In this document: piece after piece, positions 35,712 through 47,678 of the stretch | Position numbering within the stretch: the first letter of the stretch is position 1 | Layout: each line of letters starts with the position of its first letter | From: Voacanga thouarsii | Lineage: Eukaryota > Streptophyta > Magnoliopsida > Gentianales > Apocynaceae | Reading direction: 5' to 3' | Assembly: GCA_026120185.1 (NCBI GenBank) | Contig: JANUWF010002024.1 | Location: 186,001 to 250,000 of the forward strand | DNA: 64,000 nt | The notes under the pieces: generated by a model | What the model was told of the DNA's origin: nothing | What the model saw: only the letters and a program-made list of their open reading frames with translations | Database searches by the model: none | Translations under genes and position numbers: made by a program

Positions 35712-36418
35712 TGTTGACGTCAACTTTGCCGAGCCGACGCAACAGTTACTTCGAGCCGATGCCGATTTGATAAATGAGGACGAGTCGATAAAGTCAACAT
35801 TTTCGAACAGTCGATAGCCATGGTTAACATCGGCACCGCGGAGCCGATAAGAAAGAACAAACAGAATCCTGATCTTTCGGCACAAGGGACTCTGCATGTT
35901 CGTTGGGAACATTCTTGGGTTGGAAGAAACTCCACGATCTATTCGTGATTCATTTACAGCAAGTATAAAAGAGGAGCATCGCCCATAAGGAGAGGGGATC
36001 AAACGATCAAATCAGCAAAGTTCAATTTTATTTTCTTTTTCCTCATCATCATTTCCAGCTTTCTAGTCTAAGATTTTATTTCTTTATAGCTTTCTTACTG
36101 GTTTGTTCTAGTTTCCCTTTACCAGCTTTGTTTGCAATCTTTTTTATAGTTTTCGGTTCATACTTTCGATATTAGTTTTTTTCTGTACTTTCCGTTGAGA
36201 TGATTAGTATAAATATCATCCCATGTTCCAGAAAAGTCCTTCCGTTTAGCCTTCTCAATTGACCTTCTTGAGCACTTTCTTTAGTAAGCTCAAGGAACCC
36301 GGTCCCTGATTCAAAAAAAGTCCGATACCATTTGCTGTTACTCCCTGTCGGATCGTTTGTGTTTGTCGGATACGAAGCCGATTCTCGTTTGCATCGGTTC
36401 CTTATTTTGACAGCAACA
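35712..36418 (+). repeat. Tat element 3' LTR
   Basis: 707 bp, TGTTGACG to CAGCAACA; TATAAAAG at 35964-35971. Two of the GCCGAT hexamers present in the 5' LTR read GTCGAT here. It lies upstream of the antisense PMD gene and would have to supply any antisense promoter. Confidence 0.93.
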
Positions 36419-38169
36419 CTAATAAAGTAAGTTGATTTGAGACAGCAGTGACTTACTGGTGCACCATAGCAAGATCAAGTGTAGAAGACTGAGAACTAGA
36501 GGCAGAGACATGAAATACATCAGGAGAGAAACTACGCATCCAGGGAGTGCCAAATAGGAGGCTTCAAAGGTGCAGCAACAAGAGTAGAAACTGGAGGCTT
36601 CTTCAAGGGAGGTCGAAGGACCTTAATGTCTTGGATAATTTTATTAGATTTAAGGACCATGTAACTCGGACAAGTACTTAAATACATAGTGAGCAGATAG
36701 GGTATGTTAACAAGGTTATGCTATGAGTAGTGAGTTGGACCAGCTTCAACACTTGATGAAAAATCAATTCACCCAAGTTAAATTTCATACCATGCCCAAC
36801 CTTAAACAACACACAGCTCTATCCATGAGCATAATAGAAATATTGTGCGTAGGCAACCAACTATAATAAGAAATTTTGTAAAGTAAAATCTTGTCAAAGT
36901 TAAGGATTTTAAGTAGCCCTCTATTTGCCGCATATGAACTACAACTCCTGTGAGTGTTCGACAAACATGAGAGATGTCAACGTCTTCTCCATGACTAGTT
37001 ATAGTGCTGTCAAACGGAATGTCAAAGATTGGTGAGATATCTTCAGGGCGGAAAGCAACAAGGGACCCTCTTACAAACACAAAATTATAAAATGCTCGAG
37101 TTGATTCTATGATCATGGTCTTAAGGTTAGCATAAATTCACAAACAAGTGAATCATTGTACTATTCAACAAACTCATTAAATTCAAGAAGTCCTACATTC
37201 TTTAACACAACTTTTAAATCAAATGATTTGAACTTGGTGAAATCAATTTTCCTTTCCTCCAAAAAGGCTTTGTCAGGGACTATCTTGAATAAATCCTTAT
37301 CACAAAAGATATGAACATCTGATGCCATGGCAATTCTTTTTGACTTCTTCATTGCCACATATACTCCTTTTTTTCCAGAGACTCTTATTTTCCTTTTCCT
37401 TGCTATTGATTGTTCTTCAATAATTTCCAAGTCTATAGAGTCCACTCCTTTGTCAATCTCCATTACAATCTCATCAGTATTATTCTGTCTTGCCCTGTTG
37501 GGATTGAATCTCGTACAATTGTTGTCTCTTTTAATCTTAACATTGGCAACATCAATGTCTTCAGGTTGTTGGTCCGACAGAGTATCAGAAGGGACACCCA
37601 CTCGAGTCAAATGTATCATACCCCCAGAGGTATTAGTTTCTATTGTATATTAACAATCTGCCTACTGATACGTAACAACTTATTTCTTTTTCCATCACCC
37701 TTTTCACAGTATCAGGTTCTAGATACTACAAAGCATACAAGAATATAGGATGTACTGGTGCTATAGGTGTTGTAGGCAAATCAGAGACAATGGTTGTTTC
37801 TTGCTTTTTAGAAATGATAGTAGCTACAATTTCTTTACCATGAATTTCCTTTTCAGCCCTAATCTCCTTGAATTTGGACCAAAGATGGGTCCACAATCAC
37901 TTGCATATACCACTAGTATCAACATCCATTGTTCTCTCTGCCTTACTCATAAAAAAATTAGGAATAGTGAATTTAAACCCTTTGCAAACTTCCATATTGT
38001 CATGAGAAAGACAATCAAGAATAAAACTCTCGATTCCACTCATAGACACAACAATATTTCTACAAGTATTTCGATTATCAATCGAATTAGAATGATCAGT
38101 GATATTACCCAATGTGGTTTCTTGAGAATTATTCGAAACAGAGATTTCTGTCGGTTGACTTTCTTGCAT
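36419..38169 (-). pseudogene. Env-like ORF of Sirevirus-type element I, broken
   Basis: ATG 38169 starts a Ser/Thr/Asn-rich N-terminal part. After several stops a long charged block is open at 37619-37161 with a basic cluster (ARKRKIRVSGKKG, MKKSKRI). Then comes a domain I recognise as the 'putative plant transposon protein' type, with an EFYANLK-like block near 37125, FVFVRGSLVAF near 37065, to about 36802. The rest to 36419 is degenerate and continues at 15591 across the Tat insertion. Such ORFs follow pol in Sireviruses and in some Ty3 elements and are called env-like by position; no membrane function is evident from this sequence, and I claim none. Confidence 0.65.
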
Positions 38170-38276
38170 TATAACTTAATCTCCTTTAGTAACGATTGCA
38201 TGGCAAAGACGATGTTGGAGTTTCTTGTCCATTTGCTAGGGTTTTAGTTTCTTTTGCTCTTTTCATAGAACTATTA

Positions 38277-38305
38277 AGAAAGAAAGAAAGAAAGAAAGAA
38301 AGAGA
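38277..38305. repeat. (GAAA)n microsatellite
   Basis: Seven or so GAAA units between pol and env-like remnants. Confidence 0.9.
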
Positions 38306-38690
38306 ATAAGCTCCTTTATTCTGTCAGATTATAAGAGTAACGACACGACTGAATATTAAAAGATTTGACTCTTTATTCAAAACTCGTACATTTTGAGAGT
38401 TTGCGCAACCAAATTAATTTCTACTTTTTGGATTGAATAATGCACAAATTTTTGTGATGTGTGATTGGTACACATTCATCCACACCGGCCTTTTCGCATA
38501 GTTTAAGTCATATCATGACTTTTACATGCCTGCAACATATCTTGAACATATCCCGAATAGTTCTTCTCTTTTTTTTCTACTTTTGTCAGAACAAAAATAA
38601 ACAATTAAAAAAAAATTTATATACAAATTTGACACAACAAGAGGTATGTTAAAATAAGTACAGTCTTAATGCTTTTCGTAATTCTTCAAA

Positions 38691-40680
38691 TCACGCAACA
38701 TTAAGAGGTTTTGAGAAGATATCTGCACGTTGTTTTTGAGTTGGGATATATTCAATCTTCACAATCATTTGTTCAACAAGCTCTTTGATGAAATGATGCC
38801 TTATGTTGATTTGCTTCGTCCTGCTATATTGAATTGGATTCTTTGAGATATCAATCACACTTATGTTGTCACAATAAACAATCAACTTTTATTATGTTAC
38901 CCTATAATCTTCCAATATCTGTTTCATTTATAACATTTAAGTACAACAACTTCCTACAATAATATATTCAGCTTTTGTTGTTAATAGTGATATACAATTT
39001 TGTTCCTTATTGTACCATGACACAAGCTTATTTTTGAGATAGAAACATCTACTAGGGGTGCTTTTTCAGTCATCACAATTTCTTACCCAATCAGCATCAC
39101 TATACCCCAAAAAGATATGTGATGGAATTCTTATTGAAGTAAATGCCATATTCTAAAGTATAACAAACATATTTAAGAACTTTTTTGACAGCTTTCAAAT
39201 ATGACTCTTTAGGACTTACTTGATATCTTGTGGAGACTCTAACACTATAACATATATCAAGACAATTTGCAGTCAAGTATAATAAGCCTCCAATCATACT
39301 TGTATGCAGATGTTGATCCACCTCCTATCATTTCTCATCTATTGATAGTTTTTAACTAATACTGATGGCATCTTGACAGATTTTCAAACTATAATATTGA
39401 ACTTCTTAACCATGGTTTGAGAGATAAATATCACATCCTTGATCTGTTTAATCCACAATCTAAGAAAGAATATTGGTTCACAAACCATGCTTATCTCAAA
39501 CTCAGTTTGCATAATTTCAACAAAGTCTTAATATTTGTCTCGATGTTGAACCGAACACAATGTTATCAATATAGACTTGTGCAATAATAAATTCTATTCC
39601 CAGTTTTTTTAAGAAACAATATCTTGTTAGCTCTCCCTCGCTTGTAGCCACGCCTTAATAGGTAGTTTGTCAATCTTTCATATCAGGCTCTTGGTACTTG
39701 TTTCAAACTATAGAAGCTTTCTTTAACTTGTAAACATGATTAGGGAATTCAGGCTTGACAAATCCTTTTGGTTGTTCAATATATGCTTCTTCTTATAAGA
39801 ACCCATTCAAGAAAGCACTCTTAGCATCCATTTGTTGAAGTTAACATTCTTGGCACACGTAACAATAAGTAGCAATATGACAGATTTCAACCTTGCCATA
39901 GAAGCAAATGTTTCATTTAAGTCAGTGCCTTCAACTGTGTATAGCCCTATACAACCAATCTTGCCTTGTTTTCTAGTAATGTTACCAAGCTCAACTATCT
40001 TGTTGCAAAATTTCTATTTGGTACCTATTATATTTATATCTTTTGGCCTAGGCACAAGCTCCCATATATTATTCCTTTCAAACTATTGAAGTTTTTCCTA
40101 CATTGAAACTATACAGTGTTTGTCTATCAAGGCTTCTTTGATATTCTTTGGCTCCATTGTTAAAGTATAACAAGCATACTTGACCATTTTCTGGTAATCC
40201 ATTCTTGATTTTTCTCTACTCTTTTTGGAATCATCAAGATTACTAATAACTATATTGGATGAATAATTCTTCTTTACTATAGAAGATGGAACTTTCTGTT
40301 GAACATCTTTTTGTTATTAGTCAGAGTCTTCATTAACTTTTGTGTTGAATTCATTAGAAGCTCTAGTCTCATCATCTGCTTGAATAGGCTCATCATCACC
40401 TCCCTATGTCACTAATATTATTTGCTTATGTAATGGAATATCTTCAACAATTAAATTAATTGATTCCATATCACTTGACGTCTTTTGTTAAACACTCGAA
40501 AAGCTCTATAGTTTTTGGAATATCCAAGGAAAATTCCTTCATTTCTTTTTTCATCAAACTTTCCCAGTTGCTCTCTATCATTTATAATGTAGCACTTACT
40601 TCCAAAAGTATGACAGTAATTTAACTAAAGTTTTTGACCATTCCAAATTTCATAGGTTGTTTTATTGGTGTAAGGTTTGA
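38691..40680 (-). pseudogene. Sirevirus-type element I pol remnant: integrase end, RT, RNase H
   Basis: On the minus strand the end of integrase is seen at about 40680-40490 (KTTYEIWNG, DREQLGKFDEK, EGIFLGYS). RT follows in fragments, with the catalytic box at about 39562-39580 reading Tyr-Ile-Asp-Asn followed by IVFGS, instead of Tyr-Val-Asp-Asp. The RT-RNase H connection is at 39321-39100 (SMIGGLLYLTANCLDICYSV), and the RNase H end is at 38885-38691 with YCDNISVI and a DIFSKPL terminus. The YxDDIIFGS-type box and IFxKPL ending are usual in Sireviruses. Homology stops abruptly near 40680. Confidence 0.75.
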
Positions 40681-41819
40681 AGTATGTTCAATTAATTATG
40701 TGCCTTGCATAAAGGATCGAGGGAAAATAAAATATGTAGACAAAACATGCAATTTAAATTTTTTTTCGTACTATAGTTTAGGAATATATACTTTTAGGAC
40801 GCTTAGATTAAATAACCGAAGGGATTGCATTTGATGGAACATTATGGTTTATCATGATCACTTGTTTCGTAAGAATCCCAACTAAGCATCGACTCCTATG
40901 CATCAAATATGTACACCAACATTGTTAGCTTTCAATCTTTCAGAGTATTCTCAAACCTCCTGTCATCTACCGGTAAGAGTAGAATAAAAGATGAAGAACT
41001 AAAATTGAAAGAATATTGGGTGAGCTAATTTTAGAACCAAAGAGAAAAGAACTAGCAAATAAGCAAGGCTATTTCTGTTTCCTTCAATTATGCGTAAATC
41101 ATGCAACAACAGCATGCATAATAACATAATACAAAAAATAACAGCCTCCCTAATTATATTTCCATCACTTTACTTTTTCTTCCCTATTTCTTGAACTTGT
41201 GGCTGCTCCCAAGGATTCTAAAATCCCTAAGTCATCACCACAACCCTAGTGGGCTAGGTTTTAATCCAACTAGCCCATGACTAATTTAAATAGCTCTTTT
41301 ATTAATTAATTAATTCACTTAGGCCCAATATAAAAATTATATAAGATAATTAATTAATAAACCAATTTAATTAAATTGGCCTAATAGATTATTCTAACCT
41401 AAATAAAAAATTATTGCACTCATTCTTCTAATATTAATTTAACCGAATAAGCCTATATAGTACCAAAATTTATTAAGGTTACTTGAACTACTATGGGGAC
41501 TAAAAAATCACATTATTCTTGGCTTCTAAAATAACCAAAATGCACTTACTAACATATAGCTGTATTTTAATATTTTAAATATTTCATTTATCATCATATG
41601 AAAATATTGACTCCGAGAATAATATTGCAAGTGTAGTGTCTTTGACCTACAAATGTAATGAAGAAAATACACCTCTATGTAACACCCATCATTAAGATAG
41701 GAAAAATATACTAACACCTTTCTCAATGACATCTACCATCCTTTGATATCTGGTCCGATAATCTATGACTTCCAATATGTACCCACTTATCTCAGGGAGC
41801 TATGATATGTGTTTTTAGT
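40681..41819. other. Intergenic or decayed TE sequence, no gene seen
   Basis: No ORF with protein-like composition and no LTR ends could be recognised on either strand. The abrupt change at 40680 marks a truncation or old insertion border of Sirevirus-type element I. Confidence 0.4.
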
Positions 41820-43330
41820 GTTTGAAAAATTAATAACAAGGGTCCACAATTAATCAAGTTTTAATAAAAATATTAACCACTAAAACCACACATACGGGCA
41901 AGTATATCCATCATATAGTATAGGGAATAGTAAGTATCGAATTCATAGAAATTTAGACTCCCACCTTTACCCAAATCTTTATTGTTTAGCTAATAGAATA
42001 AAAAAATAGAAGTAAATAACCTACTAACCTAATATAGTAGAGAATAGATCAAATTCCCACAAAAAAGTCACAAGGATAATCAAGGAGTGAGTATAAGGAG
42101 AAAAGATATGTAAATAGATAGAAATCCTTGAAGACATACCAATGAGTAATTAACAATTATCATAATTAATTATTAGATTGGCACCAGAAAGGAATAAAAT
42201 ATACACTCCACTTCTTTTCCAATCCATGGAATCATTATCTTCTAGTCAATCTAGTAGATTTCCCAATCAAACTAAAACATTCATCAAACTCAATCCTCAT
42301 TAATATCCCTATACTTGAGGCAATATAAACATGAAATTAGCCAATAACCCTATACTCTAAGCGAAATCAACTAATGTTGAATTATTTAAGTTCAATTCTT
42401 AACTTCCTTTCCCAATTCCATTAAGAAATAACATATACTAAATCAATTAACTGACCAACTCCTAATATCGTTTCCCAAGTCAATTAGAAGGAAGAAACAA
42501 TTAACTAATTCATCCAATGAGAGAAAGTAATCAAATACTAAGAATAACAATCACTTGATTAAAGAACTAAAATCAATACAAAGTCATGAATCTTAAAACA
42601 TCCTCTAAATACAACTAAAACAATTAAAACTCAAATTGCCAATAAATTATAAAGAAGAGAAAAAGAAACCACTCATAGACAAGTAAACCTTCTTCTTCTT
42701 CCTTGAAACCTTCTTAATTAACCTCATTTCTTTCTCCAAGAGTCTCCTTGATCCTCCTAAATCATGGTGTTTCTTTAGGAGTTTCCTATAGGTTTGTAAG
42801 TCCTAAAGGTGAAAATTGATTTAATAACTGTTATTCTCTTATATTTATAGGAGTTTAGATTGCCAAAAAGTCAATACAAGGGTCCTAATTAGTGTCCAGT
42901 TCAATTTCCAAAGAAATCCTAGTTGCAACTGCCAAATCCTGATCTGAAAGGAAATTCCATTACCATGAATAGTAACAATCGGTGCTAGTTTAGGCAGACC
43001 AGTCGGCGCCGGGTCCTACCTAAACTGCTACCAAAACTTCTCAGTTCTGCTTTGTTCTTCCAGAAGTGACCTTTGGCCGGCCTACGTGGACCACCCGGCA
43101 TCGAGTCAACACTGTTTGGCCCGATTTTGGACATTTTCACAATCTTTTTAATATTTCTTCCATTTAATCACTTCTACATAAAAGATAGCAATTAAGTGGG
43201 AATCTATAGTTATTTAAACACAAAATCATAATAAATAACCCTCAAAATATAGGTACATTTAGTCCCTATCACATTCCCCCACACTTAAGCTTTGCTTGTC
43301 CTCAAGCAAATAAGAATTAAACATACTAAG
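41820..43330. other. Non-coding sequence of a common plant repeat type
   Basis: No coding capacity. The block around 41895-41960 (CGGGCAAGTATATCC...ATAGGGAATAGTAAGTATCGAATTC) and the end block at 43270-43310 (CCCCCACACTTAAGC, then CTTGTCCTCAAGCAA) match my memory of an intergenic sequence repeated in many plant genomes, probably part of a large non-coding retroelement. Orientation, ends and class are not determined. Confidence 0.35.
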
Positions 43331-43849
43331 AAAATAGCTCATGAATAAGAAGATTTTAGTGAACATGGCCATTATAGTAAAGATATTACCCTTCTTCTAT
43401 TTCAAGAATTTAATCCAACACCTACCAAACCAAGCCAATTTCATATAAGCTTATGGATTAAGCTAGATATAACCAAGGCCATTAAAGTTGACTTAAATAA
43501 GTTCATATTCATTCAATGTGTTTCACCCCATTCCTTAAGTAAAATATGCAAACATTGTGATTCATATAAGTTAGGAATAATAATCAATTCAAGTTCCATG
43601 ACTTCCAAACTACTACAGTCTAAGTAGCAAACTAGGGACATTCTCACCATTTTTTTTTTCTTGGGAATTCATAACCTCAAGTGAAGGGATTTCTTTTCAC
43701 TACTATATTGGCCCCATTAATTTCTTATTTTCTCTTTTTCCCCCATCTTTTGCCTTCTGCCTTCGGGATAGCCTATAGAGAGTGCACCAAACAATACTTA
43801 CTACTTCTCTTCGTATTGATCCCCTTTTTAGCAAGAATCACTCACTCAC

Positions 43850-43910
<61 letters not shown>

Positions 43911-44489
43911 TTATGTTCATCAATTTTTTTTTTCAAGTCTTCTTCTCTTTGTCTTTTCATTCATGATTTTACCATTCTAGTCCCCATTTACTTAAACTCA
44001 TAACAAGGACTAGTTTAGAACACCATAGAACAAAAATCAACTAAAATTCCCTACTTATATTTCATCACAACATCAACATTAATCCTCAAGAAACAAAATG
44101 CTATAATATCTACTAAAACATAAACAAGGTTAATCCAAATTCTCAAGACTTAGCCTATATCACACCAAATATATAAGTTTACACAAAACTAAACTCAACC
44201 AAATAAGTCTTAAATCAAATTCTTGTACTAAAAGAAAAACAATAACAATACAATTGAAAAACCTTGGGGAGGGGGGAGGGGGTGGGGTGAATAAGGTTTT
44301 TGGCAAATGAATGCAAATTAAAAGTTTGTGCTGTCTTAAAAAGAAAATGAACCAAATGGGAGAGAAGTTTCGCAGCTTCAAGAATGCCAATAGGGTCTTT
44401 TTATGTTAAGCACAAAATGATAAGAAAATGGTATGAAATAAAGATGGGTGGTTGAGGAAACAAGGACAAGTTTACTTTAGATTGCAAAG
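43331..44489. other. Intergenic sequence with a long CT microsatellite
   Basis: A (CT)n/(CTCA)n tract at 43840-43906 and a G-rich patch (GGGGAGGGGGGAGGGGGTGGGG) at 44264-44285. Apparent Ser/Leu-repeat ORFs are products of the tract. Nothing else recognisable. Confidence 0.5.
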
Positions 44490-44714
44490 GTCATAAATAA
44501 GCCAATGATTTCAAGAGAAATAGATACAACATTTAAGATTTGAAGATAGTAAAAATACAGTGAAGAAATTTAGACAAATAGCACAAGAAAAGACTCAAGG
44601 ATTTATAGTGGTTCGATCCTTAAATAATCTACAACCACTACCTTAAGTTGTTACCTAAGGATTTCAACACCACTCGCTAAAAAAATTTTCCCAACTCAAT
44701 GGTGGTAGTGTTAG
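44490..44714 (-). repeat. Sirevirus-type element II 3' LTR, distal part
   Basis: The block TTATAGTGGTTCGATCC...CTACAACCACTACC with ACCTAAGGATTTC is of the kind found near the end of Sirevirus LTRs. It continues at 46805 across the solo LTR. The outer border could not be fixed. Confidence 0.45.
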
Positions 44715-46804
44715 TGTTATGCCCTAGAGACAATCACTTGTACGTTGTATATGACACATTTTATATTATAAAAGGCATTATTTATCTTACAGTTTCTTTT
44801 GATTACTTTTGTGTAATAAAGCTATTAGATAAAGTCCCTAGTACAACACTGTGTTAAGGAAATCATGATAGAGATTATGATATGAGATTCCTACTGCATT
44901 GTATAGTGTTAGTACTTAAATAGTCCCTAGTCATAGTATTAATGAGACAGGACATCATTAATGCATTAAGACTAGCATGTGTTAAGACTTCCTAATTTAA
45001 TCAGGCGATGGTTCTCATATCCGTGAGTATTGAGATATTCAAAGTTAACACATGGATGCTTGTTAGTGAAATAAGTTCATTGGATGACTTAGTTATGAGA
45101 TAATTACATGGATAACTATTTAGTACCAGTGATATAATCTCAATATAGCAAACGTGTAAGTATCATTAGACTTGGGATTTCCAAGGTATTTTGTTTGCTA
45201 AGCCTTGTACTTTGATTCCAATCTCCGGAGCTCGATCGAGGGTTGCCTATGAGATGGATATTCGGTACATTGTGAGATAAATGAAAGTAATTGAGAGGGT
45301 TAATAAAGGATTCACCACTCCTAATAGTAGGGGCGAATATCTCATGGCCACTTGTAGGAATTACTACTCGACCTTAGCCAAGGCGTATGTGCATTGGAAA
45401 TAGTTCCAATTGATACACATCTAGAGTAGTGGGTTTTTGGTATAAGTATAATTATATTCGGGCCAGAATTAATATATATTCTGGAGGGAGTTGTCACTAA
45501 TTCTATACTCTAGACCGAATAAGATATTGTATGGTGAAATGAGTTAATTGCATTGTAGTTTGTTATTGAAGGGTTCATGTCAAGCTACTTGACTTCTTGG
45601 ACTCTTGAGTGGTCATGATGTGTTGTTAGATACCGCTCATGATCTGAAAATGTGGGTTTATTAATTGATAAATTAATAAACCAATCTTGATTAGAATTAA
45701 TAGGATTAATTCTAATTAATTAAGGATTATTAATCTCAAAGATGTTTGGATTAATTCATGTTCACTACCAATTGACCAGGAAACCTAATAGGTCACACAC
45801 AAAAGAGGAATACATAGTCAAGATATTATTTGATAATATAGTAGGGTTTATTGCGAGAAAGAGAAGTTGATGTGGCCAAATTATAATTAGTTATAATTTA
45901 TGGGCCAATTTGTAAGTCTAAGAATTTGATGGGTTCCAATTGCAATTAGAGAATTGCAATTGTTTGTTTGGAATTCTCAGATGTAGTTGTTTTTGTTGAG
46001 CATTTTGGGTGACTTCAAGGGTTAGATGAAATGACTCTAAAACTAATAGGTCACACACAATAGAGGAATATATACTCAAGATGTTATTTGATAACATAGT
46101 GGGGTTTATTGCGAAAAAGAGAAGTTGATGTGGCCAAATTATAATTGATTATAATTTATGGGCCAATTTGTAAGTTCGAGAATTTGATGGGTTCCAATTG
46201 CAATTAGAGAATTGCAATTGTTTGTTTGGAATTCTTAGATGTGGTTGTTTTTGTTGAGTTTTTCGGGTGACTTCAAGGGTCACATGAAATGACTCTAAAA
46301 AACATAAAACTAAGGGTCACAAGAAGCCTTATATATACATGATGTTCTCTTCTCTCTCTCTCGGGGGTGTGTGAGTCTCTCCAAGACAACACCAAGACTC
46401 TTCTACTTCTTCTTCTTCATTCTCTGGTTTTGCTAAACATGAAGAACAAGGAAGAAAACCCCAGCCACCATTGTTGTTTTCTGTGAGCACAGAAAATCTT
46501 TGTGCTTGAGTGTATCCTCTGTGTGGATTTCTGTTAGAGAGAATCACGCACTGTGATTATAGTAGTTAGATATTCAACTGTCGTGGTGATTCTTCAAGAG
46601 GATTGCTGGATCGCGCCACAATTATCAAACTTGAAGAAGGAAAGTTTTGTTTTCCACACAAACAAAGAAAGGTAAAAGCTGTTATATTTGTTTCTTTATT
46701 TTCTATATATATGTCTTATTTTCCACACATATGTGGATTCTGGGATGGTATCTCATTCGTATTCTTCCGCTACGCCGTATATGATACACGAGAGATACCC
46801 AACA
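44715..46804 (+). mobile_element. Solo LTR related to the Ty1/copia family at 25.7 kb
   Basis: It starts TGTTATGCCCTAGAGACAAT and ends GATACCCAACA. The start resembles TGTTGGGGATATGCCCTAGAGTCAAT of the copia LTR. A TATA-like CTTATATATACATG at about 46328 precedes a CT-rich leader. No second LTR or internal region follows, so it is a solo LTR of 2090 bp. Flanks GTTAG and AATAG agree at three of five positions only, so the TSD is unproven. A 259-bp internal tandem duplication explains part of its length. Confidence 0.75.
45782..46300. repeat. 259-bp tandem duplication inside the solo LTR
   Basis: Copy 1 at 45782-46040 and copy 2 at 46041-46300 both run from a CTAATAGGTCACACACAA-type start to ATGAAATGACTCTAAA, with about a dozen or more substitutions between them. 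Confidence 0.92.
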
Positions 46805-47678
46805 AATAGGTGACACCAATCTTACATAAGAGGATCATCACACTTGGTTTTACACACAACTTTTTTTATAACAACAATCAAGGCTTACCCCAAACGGGGT
46901 TTACCTCCTTACCCTTGATACAAGTTAGATTGGAGGAAAGATTATAGAAATAGCTCATAGATTGAGCAGAATGTGAATAGATAAGCACCAATACATTTTT
47001 ACCTTTGGAACAATTTTATTTCACTTTGAAGCACAAATGAATAGGGAAATTTTTGTATTTTAGAGTGAAAGAGTGTTTCTAAAAGATAGCATAAAAATCT
47101 ATTTTAAAATTGAGTTCTGAAAGCTTTTATAGGAGCTAAACCTAAAGTCCGAACGACTAATAATGGCTAGTTACTTAATGTCAAGATTTTCAGGATTTTG
47201 GATTCACAAAGTAGAAGAATGTCTGTCTAAAATGTGAGTCCAAAACGGTACTTTTTAAAGTAGAATCATTCTGAAAATTCTATAGAGTATTAGATGGAGT
47301 TTTGGATTCAGAGGTCCATCCAAACTACTCAATCCAAACATCTGAAGCCCTAGTCTTTGAAATCATTTTATTTGTGTGCCTCAAGGTTAAAACAAATTGA
47401 TTATAAGGTAAAGAGACATAAGAATTTTACAAGTAATACCTTAATAATGATTCCTAGTCTATAGTTCTTTCATAAAGACTTTCACAATTTGCGAGCTCTT
47501 AATGTTGAAGTTATACTTGACTTGAATTCCATTGCTCAAGAGCTGCATAGCAGACTTATTTGCATGCTTTTGGAAGAACTGAGGTTAAACATATCCTATC
47601 ACATATAGATTACATAAATTAGTCCTCATCAATATTTGTCATAAGTCAAAATACAAGAGAATGCCCTTAGGGCTAATA
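46805..47678 (-). repeat. Sirevirus-type element II 3' LTR, proximal part
   Basis: On the minus strand the LTR begins near 47678 (TATTAGCCCTAAGGGC, probably from TGTTAGCCC) directly after a purine tract at 47681-47692. A TATAAAAGC box on the minus strand at about 47122-47131 is a likely promoter. The rest of the LTR lies left of the solo LTR. Confidence 0.6.

Larger units (their letters stand above)
15592..36418 (+). mobile_element. Ty3/gypsy Tat-lineage LTR retrotransposon containing two later insertions
   Basis: It is bounded by 708- and 707-bp LTRs (start TGTTGACGTCAAC, decayed to TATTGACG on the left; end CAGCAACA on the right, TAGCAACA on the left) and by near-matching 5-bp flanks CTAAC/CTAAT. 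Without the solo LTR (1523+5 bp) and the complete copia element (8354+5 bp) it is about 10.9 kb. Internal order is gag, protease, RT, RNase H, archaeal-type RNase H, integrase, then an antisense PMD gene before the 3' LTR. The second RNase H is diagnostic for Tat. LTR copies differ at several per cent by eye, older than the copia element inside it. All coding regions are broken. Confidence 0.92.
15402..40680 (-). mobile_element. Decayed Ty1/copia Sirevirus-type element (I), interrupted by the Tat element
   Basis: Minus-strand order is integrase C-terminus, RT and RNase H (40680-38691), env-like ORF (38169-36419), then after the Tat insertion the env-like tail and polypurine tract (15591-15402). 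An env-like ORF downstream of pol in a copia element is characteristic of the Sirevirus lineage. The element is truncated at about 40680 inside integrase. Gag and the 5' LTR are missing. It is the oldest layer of this nest. Confidence 0.65.

Noticed and set aside
43681..44003. Two overlapping Ser/Leu-rich ORFs
   Set aside because: They span the CT microsatellite and its flanks; no domain, poor context.
46329..46809. ORFs near the end of the solo LTR, looked at as a host gene
   Set aside because: They lie in the CT-rich leader and R-U5 part of the LTR; no conserved motif.
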